A stretch of DNA of 64,000 bases from UBA987 sp002292105 (lineage in GTDB: Bacteria; Bacteroidota; Bacteroidia; NS11-12g; UBA9320), in contig OX044357.1 in NCBI GenBank assembly GCA_943846675.1, positions 1,674,001-1,738,000 of the forward strand, given 5' to 3'. Within the stretch, counting starts at the first letter, position 1. Each line of letters starts with the position of its first letter. Both the position numbers and the translations under genes were made by a program. Shown in pieces: positions 45,243 through 54,169 of this stretch. Under the pieces are notes generated by a model, which worked only from the letters and a program-made list of their open reading frames with translations, searched no databases and was not told the DNA's origin.

Positions 45243-46370
45243 CTAGCCCTCTTTAATCTCTTCTCGCCCGTCTGGATGTTTTGCAAAACGTTTACCCTCT
45301 GCCCCGTGTACGGGATCAGACGATGCCCATGGCCAACCACCGAAACTAGTTTTTTGGTAGTCCATAAAGGCCTGTTGAATTTCCTCTCTAGAGTTCATAA
45401 CAAACGGTCCATGCTGCACTACAGGCTCGTTTAATGGTTTACCTTGTAATAACAATATTTGGCTTTCTGTTTCGCCATTCTTAATGACTATGTCTTCAGT
45501 TGGATTAACGTTTAGACCGTGATAGTTTCCGATGTCTTGTCCTGCAATATGTATGGAGTCTCCTTCAAAAAAGTATACGCTTCTGTTTACGCCTTCAACT
45601 GACTTAGGCAGCGTGTATTCCGCTTCAGGAGCAAATTTAAAGGCGTAGATGGCAACATGGTTGTCGTCTTCGGCAGCCCATGAATCAGGATTTGCACTTG
45701 GTGCTTTAGACTTGCCTAAAGTGCCAGCCAATACCTCAATACGAATTTTATTATTGTTGGCGTCTTTCTCTTCTAATACAGGGATATCTTCACTCCAATT
45801 CATCTTAAAATATGGTGTTACCATTTTACTTTTCTTCGGTAAGTTCAACCATATCTGAAACAACTCCATTCTGTTCCCTGTCTCTTTATTGACCAGAGGA
45901 AACATTTCTGCGTGCTGCAATCCTTTACCAGCTGTCATCCATTGTACATCACCGTGGCCGTATCGGGCATGGCCTCCTAACGAGTCTGAATGGTCTACAT
46001 ATCCATCTCTAACCACAGTAATGGTTTCAAACCCGCGATGTGGATGACTGGGGAATCCTGGTACATTTTTGCCGTGATACATCCGCCATCCATCTTTTAT
46101 GATAAAATCTTGTCCTATCTGTCTTCCTTTAAGAGACGCTTTTGGTCCTTGACCATCATTCCCTTCGGGGTATAAATCTTCATGGTGAACACAAAACAAA
46201 AACGGGTCTTGAGTTTCCCACTGAAAGCCTAATGGCCATACTTTTTTTACTATCACTTTCTCTTCTTTATCGTCTTCGCTTGATTTACTAATGTTTGTTG
46301 CAGATCCCAGTATTACACCAGAGGCAGCAAGTCCTGCTTTTTTTAAAAAGTCTCTTCTATCGTTTGCCAT
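45243..46370 (-). CDS. Tat-exported pirin-like protein
   Basis: About 375 aa from the ATG at 46370, starting MANDRRDFLKKAGLAASG, a twin-arginine (RR-DFLKK) signal. The body is a bicupin pirin: the metal site residues lie in PSHPHRGFETITVV, SLGGHARYGHGDVQWM and GLQHAEMF, matching the pirin His/His/His/Glu set. Pirins are usually cytoplasmic quercetinase-like or regulatory proteins, so a Tat leader is unusual. A TTG five codons upstream is possible but gives a poorer Tat signal. No operon partner; (AGCCATT)n lies upstream of the next gene. Confidence 0.82.
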   Translation of the reverse strand: MANDRRDFLKKAGLAASGVILGSATNISKSSEDDKEEKVIVKKVWPLGFQWETQDPFLFCVHHEDLYPEGNDGQGPKASLKGRQIGQDFIIKDGWRMYHGKNVPGFPSHPHRGFETITVVRDGYVDHSDSLGGHARYGHGDVQWMTAGKGLQHAEMFPLVNKETGNRMELFQIWLNLPKKSKMVTPYFKMNWSEDIPVLEEKDANNNKIRIEVLAGTLGKSKAPSANPDSWAAEDDNHVAIYAFKFAPEAEYTLPKSVEGVNRSVYFFEGDSIHIAGQDIGNYHGLNVNPTEDIVIKNGETESQILLLQGKPLNEPVVQHGPFVMNSREEIQQAFMDYQKTSFGGWPWASSDPVHGAEGKRFAKHPDGREEIKEG

Positions 46371-46444
46371 GAGTCGAATGTACAATTAATATGTGTATAT
46401 ACATGTAATGTGATAATAACGCTCTAGATAAGGTTTTGTTTTAA

Positions 46445-46477
46445 AGCCATTAGCCATTAGCCATTAGCCATTAGCCA
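46445..46477. repeat. Heptanucleotide repeat (AGCCATT)4
   Basis: Four perfect AGCCATT units and a partial fifth, three bases before the stop codon of the beta-propeller lipoprotein gene. On the other strand it reads TAATGGC, one base from the TAGTGGC units near 42315. Confidence 0.9.
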
Positions 46478-46479
46478 AG

Positions 46480-47496
46480 TTACCTAAAAAGAAAACCGTT
46501 GCAAATCACACCTGCCATAAATTGGTTGGTTTTGGTTTTGCTATTCTTGTAGACATAAACCTCGCTTTTCTTTACATAATCCTTGGCATCACTGACGTAA
46601 AAATTCCCAGTTACAGGATCTATGTCAAATCCATAGACATTGGCTTCCGGCAAGTCAATGATTTTATCTTCTAAGGTAAACGTAACCGGATGGATGAAGT
46701 GAATTCCTTTACTGGCGAAGTAAATGTTCCCGTTGACAGGACTCACCCGCAACAGGCTTGGCTTTCCTCCTACATCAATTTCAATTTCTTTAATCACGTT
46801 GTAAGAATCAGAATCAATAACCTGGAATACTGGCGCATCACTACTGCCCAAGCGGCCTTCACATAAAACCACGACAAGGTTGTTCCTAGTAACTGATAAA
46901 CTATTCGGATTGTGGGCGACAGGTATACTATCTACAACAACTTCAGCAATGGGATCTACCACAAACACAAATGGACGTTCACGATTGGCTACAAACAACC
47001 TTCCATTTACCATATCCATTTGATCTGTCCAACCGTCAATAGGAATGTAATTGTCTATTCGATAGGTTTGGGTATTCACTACGGCGATTTCGTTACCATA
47101 AAGATCACTTACAAAAGCTTTTTCATTTTCATAGAAATGTACATAACGTGGTGATTTAAAGCCTGTTATTTCATGTTTAATCTTGTAATCTGAAGAGTCA
47201 ATAACAACGATTTTACCAGAGTTATTAACTACCAACCAATAGTCACCGTCGTGCGTACCTATAGATTGAAACACATCACCTACGGGTTGACCATTGACAT
47301 TTTTATATATGTTAGGCTGATAAGTATTGGTACTGAAATTGTATAACCCCAATGACGCATTACCGCGTTGAAAACCGCCTTCGTTGATGACCATCACGTC
47401 TCCAGCGCTTGCATCTATATTGGATGGTGGCAAGACCGACTCATCGGCGCAACCAATCAAAAATAGGAGTATACAAATACTTATTGTACGACGCAT
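46480..47496 (-). CDS. BtuG-like beta-propeller surface lipoprotein
   Basis: 338-aa lipoprotein (lipobox FLIGC, Cys16) whose body is a seven-bladed-propeller type of the YncE/DUF5074 class: GDVMVINEGGFQRGNASLGL near the start, DYWLVVNNSGKIVVID, GRLFVANRER, and repeated short strands ending in NFYVSDAKDY. BtuG of gut Bacteroides is a surface-exposed propeller of this kind that binds cobalamin and hands it to BtuB. The assignment rests on fold plus position: last gene of a cobalamin-riboswitch operon with a BtuB-like receptor, overlapping the preceding gene by 16 bp. Cobalamin binding itself is inference. Confidence 0.78.
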   Translation of the reverse strand: MRRTISICILLFLIGCADESVLPPSNIDASAGDVMVINEGGFQRGNASLGLYNFSTNTYQPNIYKNVNGQPVGDVFQSIGTHDGDYWLVVNNSGKIVVIDSSDYKIKHEITGFKSPRYVHFYENEKAFVSDLYGNEIAVVNTQTYRIDNYIPIDGWTDQMDMVNGRLFVANRERPFVFVVDPIAEVVVDSIPVAHNPNSLSVTRNNLVVVLCEGRLGSSDAPVFQVIDSDSYNVIKEIEIDVGGKPSLLRVSPVNGNIYFASKGIHFIHPVTFTLEDKIIDLPEANVYGFDIDPVTGNFYVSDAKDYVKKSEVYVYKNSKTKTNQFMAGVICNGFLFR

Positions 47497-48446
47497 ATTT
47501 TCTGAATAAATGTACCTGTCGCTGTATTTATTTTGACTATAAACAATCCTTCTTGCAAACCAGGATTGAGGTGTCTTTCGCCCGACTGATCGGTATAAAG
47601 AACGGTCCCTGCTAGCGAATAAACTGTAAGCGTTGTGAACTTCATATTCACGTCGAAGCCGTTTGTTGACACAGACGGATTGGGGTTAACGAAACGTTTA
47701 ATAACGCCTTGCTTTGGTGCGCTTAGTGGGAACTGTAGTACACCAACAGCATCAATATCGAAACCACCAGACTCAAAATCCGTGGGCCATGGATCGTTAA
47801 TTTTTCTACCCTTTACATCCCTTCTAGCAAACGAATCGTTTATGCTTCCAACAACATCAATCAAACGAATATGTGTAATTGCGTTGACATCAATATCAGC
47901 CGAATCTTTTAATGATTCAAGATCAAATGGAGTACCGTAGGGTGATTGGTGTTTCCCTGCCAAATTGTTGTACCATTCGCATTCCATGTAAGACAAATTC
48001 TCAATTTGAGTAGCAGAATCTGCTGCGCATTCTGCAGGAAACCTAACAAACCGTTTCCCATCGCTGCTCACTTCCACAAATCCTAATTCCAAGAAATATC
48101 CACCTGCCCACTCAAAGCCATTTTCGAAAACAACAAAGTCTGGCCCATCAATGTTGGAGACTTCTCTATCAAATACATACGTAGCTTGCCCACCATCCCC
48201 TAAACTAATTGTTCTATCGTCTGCAGGTCCCAATGCATCATTCTCATCACCAGTAATTACTGGTATAGGCGTGCTGGCATTAATGCGTTGGTTTCCGCGC
48301 ACTACTTCAACTGAATCACCCCAATAGCTTATCGATGCATTATCTCGATGTACTGCATGACTGCCAGGTTTGCCTCCAGCTGGGTCAAATTGACCAAAGC
48401 ACACGTTCGATAATGAAATGGCTAATATGACTACAAAAAGTCTCAT
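47481..48446 (-). CDS. T9SS surface protein in the B12 operon
   Basis: 321-aa secreted protein. A signal peptide (residues 1-18, NVCFGQ) is followed by a beta-rich domain with DGPDFVVFENGFEWAGGYF and GDGGQATYVFD, a segment FESGGFDIDAVGVLQFP, and a short T9SS type A sorting domain (about residues 250-321). I recognise it as a Bacteroidota cell-surface protein often seen next to DUF4465 and DUF5074 genes, but no activity is established that I know of. ATGA overlap with the tandem-DUF4465 gene and 16-bp overlap with the lipoprotein gene tie it to the riboswitch operon, so a role in B12 capture or a linked step is inferred. Confidence 0.75.
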   Translation of the reverse strand: MRLFVVILAISLSNVCFGQFDPAGGKPGSHAVHRDNASISYWGDSVEVVRGNQRINASTPIPVITGDENDALGPADDRTISLGDGGQATYVFDREVSNIDGPDFVVFENGFEWAGGYFLELGFVEVSSDGKRFVRFPAECAADSATQIENLSYMECEWYNNLAGKHQSPYGTPFDLESLKDSADIDVNAITHIRLIDVVGSINDSFARRDVKGRKINDPWPTDFESGGFDIDAVGVLQFPLSAPKQGVIKRFVNPNPSVSTNGFDVNMKFTTLTVYSLAGTVLYTDQSGERHLNPGLQEGLFIVKINTATGTFIQKICVVQ

Positions 48447-50071
48447 TGTTTGATAAACTGTTTGGTTGCTACACCATGCGAAGTTTGAACGCGCACAAAG
48501 TAAATGCCTGTTTCTAAGCTTCCAACATCTAATTGCCCATTTTTAATTGTCTTCACCATTTTGACATTCCCTAAAATATCAATAACCGATAAATTTTGGA
48601 TCTCATCAGACGTTTTAATATGTAAAACTTGATTTGTTGGATTTGGCAAAACGGTCATGTCAATTTTGTCTATTTTATGAGCCGAACCAGTAATTGGGAA
48701 AATCTGATCAACGCAGAAGTATGCAGGTGTGTTGAGGCCAAACTGACCCGTATCACTACCTTCAACCCAAAAGTGTAGGCTTACTAATGGCTGACCGTAT
48801 ACGATATCTGTTAGATCCCAATGGGCCCAGTTTTTTTGAACATAGTCTTTTGAGTTGTCGTTAAATCTATAATCAGCTAAGAAGTGAGATAATGTATCTG
48901 TTGTTTGGCCATTGTGCAAGACACCAACTGCATGAATTACTAAATAATCTTTGTCATTTCCAGAATCGCCCCCAAATTTATTAGCAAACTGGTTTCCATC
49001 TTGCATTGTTTTATAACCATAAGTTGAATTGTTAATCCCTACTGTAAACCGTCTGGTCGCCGTGTTTTTAAAATGAACGTCTGATGTATAGGGAAAATGA
49101 ATGCTTGAGCGCTGATAACCCGTTAAGTAGGTTTTAGACTTTGCAAATCCACTTCCTGCGATACAACTGTATTGATTGTTAAAAGTGGCGTCTACGGTAT
49201 CTGTCATACTAGAAATTGACCAGCCAGTCCAACTCCCCCATTGTTTATTGAATTCGTTGGCAAAAAGTACCGTATTTTGAACAAAGCCTCCATCAAATTG
49301 TGATCCATTTAAGAAGCTATCAACATCAGTGTTATAATCAAAATCGATATCAGAGATAACATATGAATTCGTCAGCGAATCAGAATTAAAATTATCAAAA
49401 CAGAAATAGGCAGGTGTATTCATACCAAATTGCCCCGTATCACTGCTCTCCATGGTAAATACGATTGAATCTACGTCGCCCAATCGTTCAAGATTCCAAT
49501 GCGTCCAATCTTTTATCAAATAGTCTTTACTATTATCTAAAAACCTGTAATCAGCCAGGTAAAATACATCCGAGGTGGTTGTAGTACCTATGTGACCCGT
49601 TGCAATTATTCTTAAATAATCTGGATCATTACCATCATCGCCACCAAACTTCTTTGCGAATTGGTCGCCATTAAGCATAGATAGCGCTGGATATACCCCG
49701 TTATTCACATACATTCCTTTCACCATTTGTTGGTTTTGCATAACCACCGTTGCTTGTTTGTGTGCTACGGCATAATTGGAACTATAGTTTACACCCGATC
49801 CAGACATTACACTGTACTGGTTCCCATAACCTGGTGTCGTGATGTCCGTCATGTTAGAGACGCTTATACCGTCCCACGACTGCCATGCCGGATTATAGTT
49901 GTTCATAAATTTGGCTTTGCCACTTTTAAAACTTCCAGCACCATCTGAGCCGTTATAAAAGGTATCCAATTGTATTAATGGATGGGATTCAAATGTGGCC
50001 ATCCAGCCGATTTGTGCTGATGCGAATTGACTGAATAGTGCAGCTGCTACTAGCGTAAGTGTTTTTTTCAT
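48443..50071 (-). CDS. Tandem DUF4465 T9SS protein (BtuH-like)
   Basis: 542-aa secreted protein. After a signal peptide (residues 1-19) two DUF4465 domains follow (about 25-245 and 255-465), each with the same landmarks: a FESHPL/DVDSFLNG start, WDGISVSNMTD or WTGWSISSMTD, NQYS..GSG, and FAKKFGGDDGND / FANKFGGDSGNDKDY, then YLADYRF-type and NTPAYFC(F/V)D strands. The last ~70 residues are a T9SS type A sorting domain. DUF4465 proteins of gut Bacteroides next to btuB have been described as cobalamin-binding BtuH; here the domain is doubled and the anchor is T9SS rather than lipid. It overlaps btuB and the next gene by ATGA. Confidence 0.85.
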   Translation of the reverse strand: MKKTLTLVAAALFSQFASAQIGWMATFESHPLIQLDTFYNGSDGAGSFKSGKAKFMNNYNPAWQSWDGISVSNMTDITTPGYGNQYSVMSGSGVNYSSNYAVAHKQATVVMQNQQMVKGMYVNNGVYPALSMLNGDQFAKKFGGDDGNDPDYLRIIATGHIGTTTTSDVFYLADYRFLDNSKDYLIKDWTHWNLERLGDVDSIVFTMESSDTGQFGMNTPAYFCFDNFNSDSLTNSYVISDIDFDYNTDVDSFLNGSQFDGGFVQNTVLFANEFNKQWGSWTGWSISSMTDTVDATFNNQYSCIAGSGFAKSKTYLTGYQRSSIHFPYTSDVHFKNTATRRFTVGINNSTYGYKTMQDGNQFANKFGGDSGNDKDYLVIHAVGVLHNGQTTDTLSHFLADYRFNDNSKDYVQKNWAHWDLTDIVYGQPLVSLHFWVEGSDTGQFGLNTPAYFCVDQIFPITGSAHKIDKIDMTVLPNPTNQVLHIKTSDEIQNLSVIDILGNVKMVKTIKNGQLDVGSLETGIYFVRVQTSHGVATKQFIKQ

Positions 50072-51891
50072 TTCGTTTTGTTTTTGTTAATGGTGTATGA
50101 AAGATCTAATTGAAAATTGCGTGGAGGGTTTGGTCTAAAGGGCAAAACCGTATAGGACAAGTCGCCAATATTGCGTGCTATAAAGCTTACTAACAAGTGT
50201 TTATGTTTCCAGGTTACTTGACCTCGGTGTAGGTAATATCCGTCTAAAAACGTCGTATTTTCCGTATCAATAAACCGCTTTGAAACGAATTGATATCCTA
50301 AACGGAAACTAAATGCTCCTCGAGCGTAATTGAGATTGGTATATCCCTGATATAAAGGAACATAGCTCTGTTGCCAATGGTTATTATCTCCAACAACGGT
50401 TGAAATTAAACGGGTTGCACCAGCGTCTAGCATAAATCGTTTAACATATAGCTCACCTGATATTTCGAGACCTCTATTCCATTGTACCTGATCGATTATT
50501 TGCTGGGCTTCAAATATGCCATTGGCGCCAGGCAACCAACGTATTTGATCGTGGATGTAATTATTAAAAACAGAGACCTGCACCTTTGATGATTTGGTCA
50601 TGTATTTCACCATGACATCAGCATTTCTGCTTCTTTCTGCTGCCAGGTTTGGGTTGCCTCCAGGATTCCAATACAAGCTATTAAACGTAGGTAACCGGTA
50701 ATTGGTAGTAAAAGATGCGGTTACATTCCATTTGTTTTTGATATCTCGTGATACGTGTGAGGAGAGCAATACGGGAGCGTCTGATGTGGTTGAGAATTGA
50801 ACAAGTCGAAACCCCATGTGTCCTTCCCATTGTTTTGCTTTGAGTTTTATATGCCCGCCTTCGCTAAACTCCAGTCGTGATCGGTTGTAAAAAGTGTCTG
50901 CATCTGCTCCAAAATGCCGCACCTCAACATCTGCACCCACTGTAAGATTTTTAACCAAACGGCGCTTTAAATGAATCAACAAACTATTGTTGATGAAGCC
51001 ATAATTGGTGAAGATTTCTGATATCGAATCCGAATAACGCAGGCTTTCCAGAAAAGAGCCAAATACGAGCTTGACTTCGTTCTTTTTGAACACCTTTGAC
51101 CAGTCCGACTGAAAGCGAATGCTATTGTCTACTTGATTTTTTTGGGATTCGGCTTCTAAAGTCGTCGCCGGTATATTTCTTGTAGCCGATTGTGCCCAAA
51201 GTCTTATGTTTAATGGATTGGCATTCTTTGTGTCAAATGTCTGCTGATATAAGATACCAGCCAACTGGTATTCCGCATGGGCAAGCCTAATCTCATTGGG
51301 CTGGAAAGCAGTTGAATACGGGTAGTTATTCTTACTTTCTTGTACATAGGTTGCAAGACTAATTCGACTCCTTTTTAGGTTGAGAACACTTTTAACCGAG
51401 GCATTAAAGAGCCCGAAAGAACCAGCTCCGAGGCTTATTTGCGTTTTATTGTTGGTATCAATTTTTTGATTTTGCAACTCCATACTTCCTGCAGTTCCTC
51501 CGCTACCCGTGCGCACAGAGTTGGTGTTATTCAAACTAAGATTGTCGAAAACAACCGCAGGGAGTAGGTTTAGATCCACGTTTCCGTTTAAGGTATTTTG
51601 CAGCGATAGACCATTCCAAAAAACAGCCGATTGTTCGGTAGTTCCTCCTCTAATACTGATGGTTGACAACCCAGTGCCACTAGCAGGTTTTACAAAAACC
51701 AAGGCTTGCTGACCAAGTACCTCTGCTATAAAGTCTGATGAAGAAACATGAAACGTATCAATATCATTATGCGCAACGTTTCCTCTGACAGACACATGAG
51801 TGCTATCGAGAAACATTGAATCCATTTGGGCCGAAACAGTGGAAACTGATGCACCCATTATGGCAAAGCATACGATAAAATATTGTTTCAA
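50068..51891 (-). CDS. btuB: TonB-dependent receptor, BtuB-like
   Basis: 607-aa outer-membrane receptor of BtuB size. It has a signal peptide (residues 1-22), a plug (about 45-150) with RGGTTEQSAVFWNGLSLQNTL and NNTNSVRTGSGG, and a barrel to the C-terminus (LDLSYTINKNKTK). There is no STN or carboxypeptidase-like domain. A cobalamin riboswitch lies directly upstream, which makes vitamin B12 or another corrinoid the probable substrate. The start is TTG at 51891. First gene of a four-gene overlapping operon. No btuFCD is in the window. Confidence 0.88.
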   Translation of the reverse strand: MKQYFIVCFAIMGASVSTVSAQMDSMFLDSTHVSVRGNVAHNDIDTFHVSSSDFIAEVLGQQALVFVKPASGTGLSTISIRGGTTEQSAVFWNGLSLQNTLNGNVDLNLLPAVVFDNLSLNNTNSVRTGSGGTAGSMELQNQKIDTNNKTQISLGAGSFGLFNASVKSVLNLKRSRISLATYVQESKNNYPYSTAFQPNEIRLAHAEYQLAGILYQQTFDTKNANPLNIRLWAQSATRNIPATTLEAESQKNQVDNSIRFQSDWSKVFKKNEVKLVFGSFLESLRYSDSISEIFTNYGFINNSLLIHLKRRLVKNLTVGADVEVRHFGADADTFYNRSRLEFSEGGHIKLKAKQWEGHMGFRLVQFSTTSDAPVLLSSHVSRDIKNKWNVTASFTTNYRLPTFNSLYWNPGGNPNLAAERSRNADVMVKYMTKSSKVQVSVFNNYIHDQIRWLPGANGIFEAQQIIDQVQWNRGLEISGELYVKRFMLDAGATRLISTVVGDNNHWQQSYVPLYQGYTNLNYARGAFSFRLGYQFVSKRFIDTENTTFLDGYYLHRGQVTWKHKHLLVSFIARNIGDLSYTVLPFRPNPPRNFQLDLSYTINKNKTK

Positions 51892-51944
51892 TTGAAAAAA
51901 CTATAAGCCTGCTTCACCTTTAACCCGAAAGTGTTACAATTGCT

Positions 51945-52125
51945 GAAGTTGGCAGGTCTTCTGACTTACTCTGAGAATCGTCTTCCCACCAGCCCATTGG
52001 CTGACAGTGACTAAAGAATGATTCTCGTTTTGATGAGCTTACAGCTGCGGGTACAGTAAAGGATTTTCACCTTTTTCCCATTTTCATCTTCTTGCGTTGC
52101 ATGTACAAGAAGAACCAAAATCTAT
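51945..52125 (-). ncRNA. Cobalamin (AdoCbl-type) riboswitch
   Basis: On the minus strand the 5' part has a CTTCTTG/CAAGAAG hairpin, then GGTGAAAATCC, CCGCAGCTGTAA, the B12-box variant GTCACTGTCAGCC, TGGTGGGAAGACG, and the 3' AGTCAGAAGACCTGCC. These appear in the order of the cobalamin riboswitch core. It sits about 50 nt before the btuB start and should turn off the four-gene operon when B12 is plentiful. Edges are approximate. Confidence 0.92.
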
Positions 52126-52330
52126 GCGAAGATAATTACCTACTTGAGGTTATAAAACACAATCTATCAACTTAATGTTAATTGCCTTATTATCTAGCGT
52201 TTATAATTTATTTTTAGCGCAAAGTTCTACGTGTTATAAGATGTTTCTGTAGATAATATTTTGCTTTTGATTGATGAAGTTTCGAATCGCAAAACTATAC
52301 TTGTACCTCTATTTTAAATCATTCTAAATA

Positions 52331-52915
52331 ATGTTACACGAACGTATCAAATCATCAACCACTGAAGATCATAAAAATGCCGAGCGTCATAGTTATGGGA
52401 AAGAAATAATGAGTAGAAGTTTGACCAAAGCACAATATGCCCAGCTACTTATTGCCAACTATCGGTACATCGCCGAATGGGAAAAGCAATGGGATTTGCC
52501 GCTTGACATCAACATTGAGGCCTTACAACTTGAGCAACGAAGTAAAACCACTTTGTTAGAAAATGACTTAAAGGCTTTAGGTATCGAACCAGATACAATA
52601 ACCACATCAAGCCTAGAAGCACCAAGCAATTTAGCGCAGTTTTTAGGCAGAATGTATGTCATTGAAGGATCTACACTTGGAGGTGCAATGATTGAAAAGC
52701 AGCTACAGTTCAACCCTAATTTAACGGGCTGTTCTTTTGAATTTTATGGCGGATATGGCCAAAAATTAATTCCATTCTGGAAATCTTTCTTGGCACAATT
52801 GAACACTGTTGAACATCCTCAAGAGCAAGAGGAGGCGATAGATTGGGCAAGAAAGTGTTTCAAAGAAATGGAGTCCTGTTTTATCAAAGCAAAATCAATG
52901 AATCTCAATTCTTAA
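52331..52915 (+). CDS. Biliverdin-producing heme oxygenase family
   Basis: 194-aa soluble all-helical protein of the heme oxygenase family, which opens heme to biliverdin, iron and CO. The probable proximal His is His14 in TTEDHKNAE, and the distal-helix segment GRMYVIEGSTLGGAMI is characteristic. Length is normal for the bacterial enzyme. It is transcribed away from the B12 operon, and the 440-bp gap between them is mostly riboswitch. A link between iron/heme use and corrinoid uptake is possible but not shown. Function as a true oxygenase is likely, not certain. Confidence 0.82.
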   Translation: MLHERIKSSTTEDHKNAERHSYGKEIMSRSLTKAQYAQLLIANYRYIAEWEKQWDLPLDINIEALQLEQRSKTTLLENDLKALGIEPDTITTSSLEAPSNLAQFLGRMYVIEGSTLGGAMIEKQLQFNPNLTGCSFEFYGGYGQKLIPFWKSFLAQLNTVEHPQEQEEAIDWARKCFKEMESCFIKAKSMNLNS

Positions 52916-52951
52916 GTATAGAATTATATTTTTGTCAAAAATTATTTAATA

Positions 52952-53512
52952 ATGGCATCAACATCGGATTTATCACGCGGGCTTTTCATCAGACACCAAG
53001 GTCAACTATGCCGTGTGGTAGAATATAAACACACCATGCCTGGTAAGGGTGGCGCTTTCTATCAAGTCAAAATGAAAAACGCAATTACCGGTAAATCGTC
53101 AGAAACACGATTTAGATCAGGCGAATCAATCGACGTTGTACGTGTCGATGAAAAAGAAATGCAGTACCTCTATAAAGAAGGTACAAACCTAGTTATGATG
53201 GATACTGAAACCTTTGAACAGGTTCAAATACCTCAAGACATGGTTGGTGATGCCATGCAGTTTATTAAAGAAGAAATGATGCTTTCTGTCTATTTTGACG
53301 ATGGGAACCCAATAATGGCTGATGCCCCAAACCATGTCGTTTTGGAAATTACATATTCAGAACCAGGCATAAAAGGTGATACAGCCAACAACCCTTTAAA
53401 ACCAGCAACACTAGAAACTGGAGCCGTTGTCCAAGTTCCATTGTTTGTGCAACAAGGAGAAATGATTAAGGTTGACGCCCGTACGGGTGAATACGTAGAA
53501 CGCGCTAAATAA
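52952..53512 (+). CDS. efp: Elongation factor P
   Basis: 186-aa translation factor that relieves ribosome stalling at polyproline. It has the three-domain layout: KOW-like N-domain with MPGKGGAF (Lys32 at the tip that is often modified), middle OB domain, and C-terminal OB domain with the EF-P signature region YSEPGIKGDTANNPLKPA. Start ATG at 52952. A TATTTTTG -7-like element lies 18 nt upstream, so it can be expressed separately from the heme oxygenase gene 36 nt before it. Confidence 0.97.
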   Translation: MASTSDLSRGLFIRHQGQLCRVVEYKHTMPGKGGAFYQVKMKNAITGKSSETRFRSGESIDVVRVDEKEMQYLYKEGTNLVMMDTETFEQVQIPQDMVGDAMQFIKEEMMLSVYFDDGNPIMADAPNHVVLEITYSEPGIKGDTANNPLKPATLETGAVVQVPLFVQQGEMIKVDARTGEYVERAK

Positions 53513-53516
53513 ACGC

Positions 53517-54071
53517 CTACCAAAGACCGATTAAGTGCCCAATAAAGGCAATTAAAGCAATGGTAATAAGTATTCTAGTTAACCCTGTTCCTAACACTGT
53601 TTCTAATAAAGACACGATTAAGATAACAAGGATTAAAACCAATATCCAATAAATTAGCCCGCCTGCTTTCGTTTTTTTGGCCACAGCCTTTTCAACCTTT
53701 TTGTATACGTTCTGTGGTGCAGTGACCTGATTCACTTCACTTAACATCTTTGGCAACGACTTAGCTTCTTCTACCGAAATCGCAGATTTTAACGACTTAT
53801 TTCTTTTCTTAAATACCTGTGGGGTTGTTACTTGTGTTGACGATAAATCAATTGTTTCAGTATTGAAGGTAACTGCAGCTTGTTCTTCAACCACATCTGC
53901 AGCAACCGAAGTTTTATCTGCTGTCACGTAATGACCAGACCTAAATGTCTTTTCCGTCTTTGCCTTTTTGTTAAGCTGGAAACCTGTAACATGACTGTAT
54001 CTACGCTGTGTACAACTGGAAAGAAATCCGATAATCAAGAAGGCAACAAGTATTTTATTTAGGTTTTTCAT
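53517..54071 (-). CDS. Hypothetical lipoprotein with C-terminal membrane hairpin
   Basis: 184 aa; no family recognised. N-terminal lipoprotein signal with lipobox FLSSC (Cys20), a polar basic and Ser/Thr-rich middle of about 110 residues (RRYSHVTGFQLNKK near the start), and two closely spaced hydrophobic helices at the end (about 137-155 and 163-182). A lipoprotein that also ends in membrane helices is unusual and could sit in the inner membrane. Its stop is four bases from the efp stop, convergent, without a recognisable terminator. Confidence 0.65.
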   Translation of the reverse strand: MKNLNKILVAFLIIGFLSSCTQRRYSHVTGFQLNKKAKTEKTFRSGHYVTADKTSVAADVVEEQAAVTFNTETIDLSSTQVTTPQVFKKRNKSLKSAISVEEAKSLPKMLSEVNQVTAPQNVYKKVEKAVAKKTKAGGLIYWILVLILVILIVSLLETVLGTGLTRILITIALIAFIGHLIGLW

Positions 54072-54169
54072 AGGTATTACTTTCTTGCAATAAAGATGTT
54101 TTTATTCAAAATTTCAATACCTCGTCAAACAGATGTCTAAAAGTATAATTTTGTTAAAAATACAACCAA

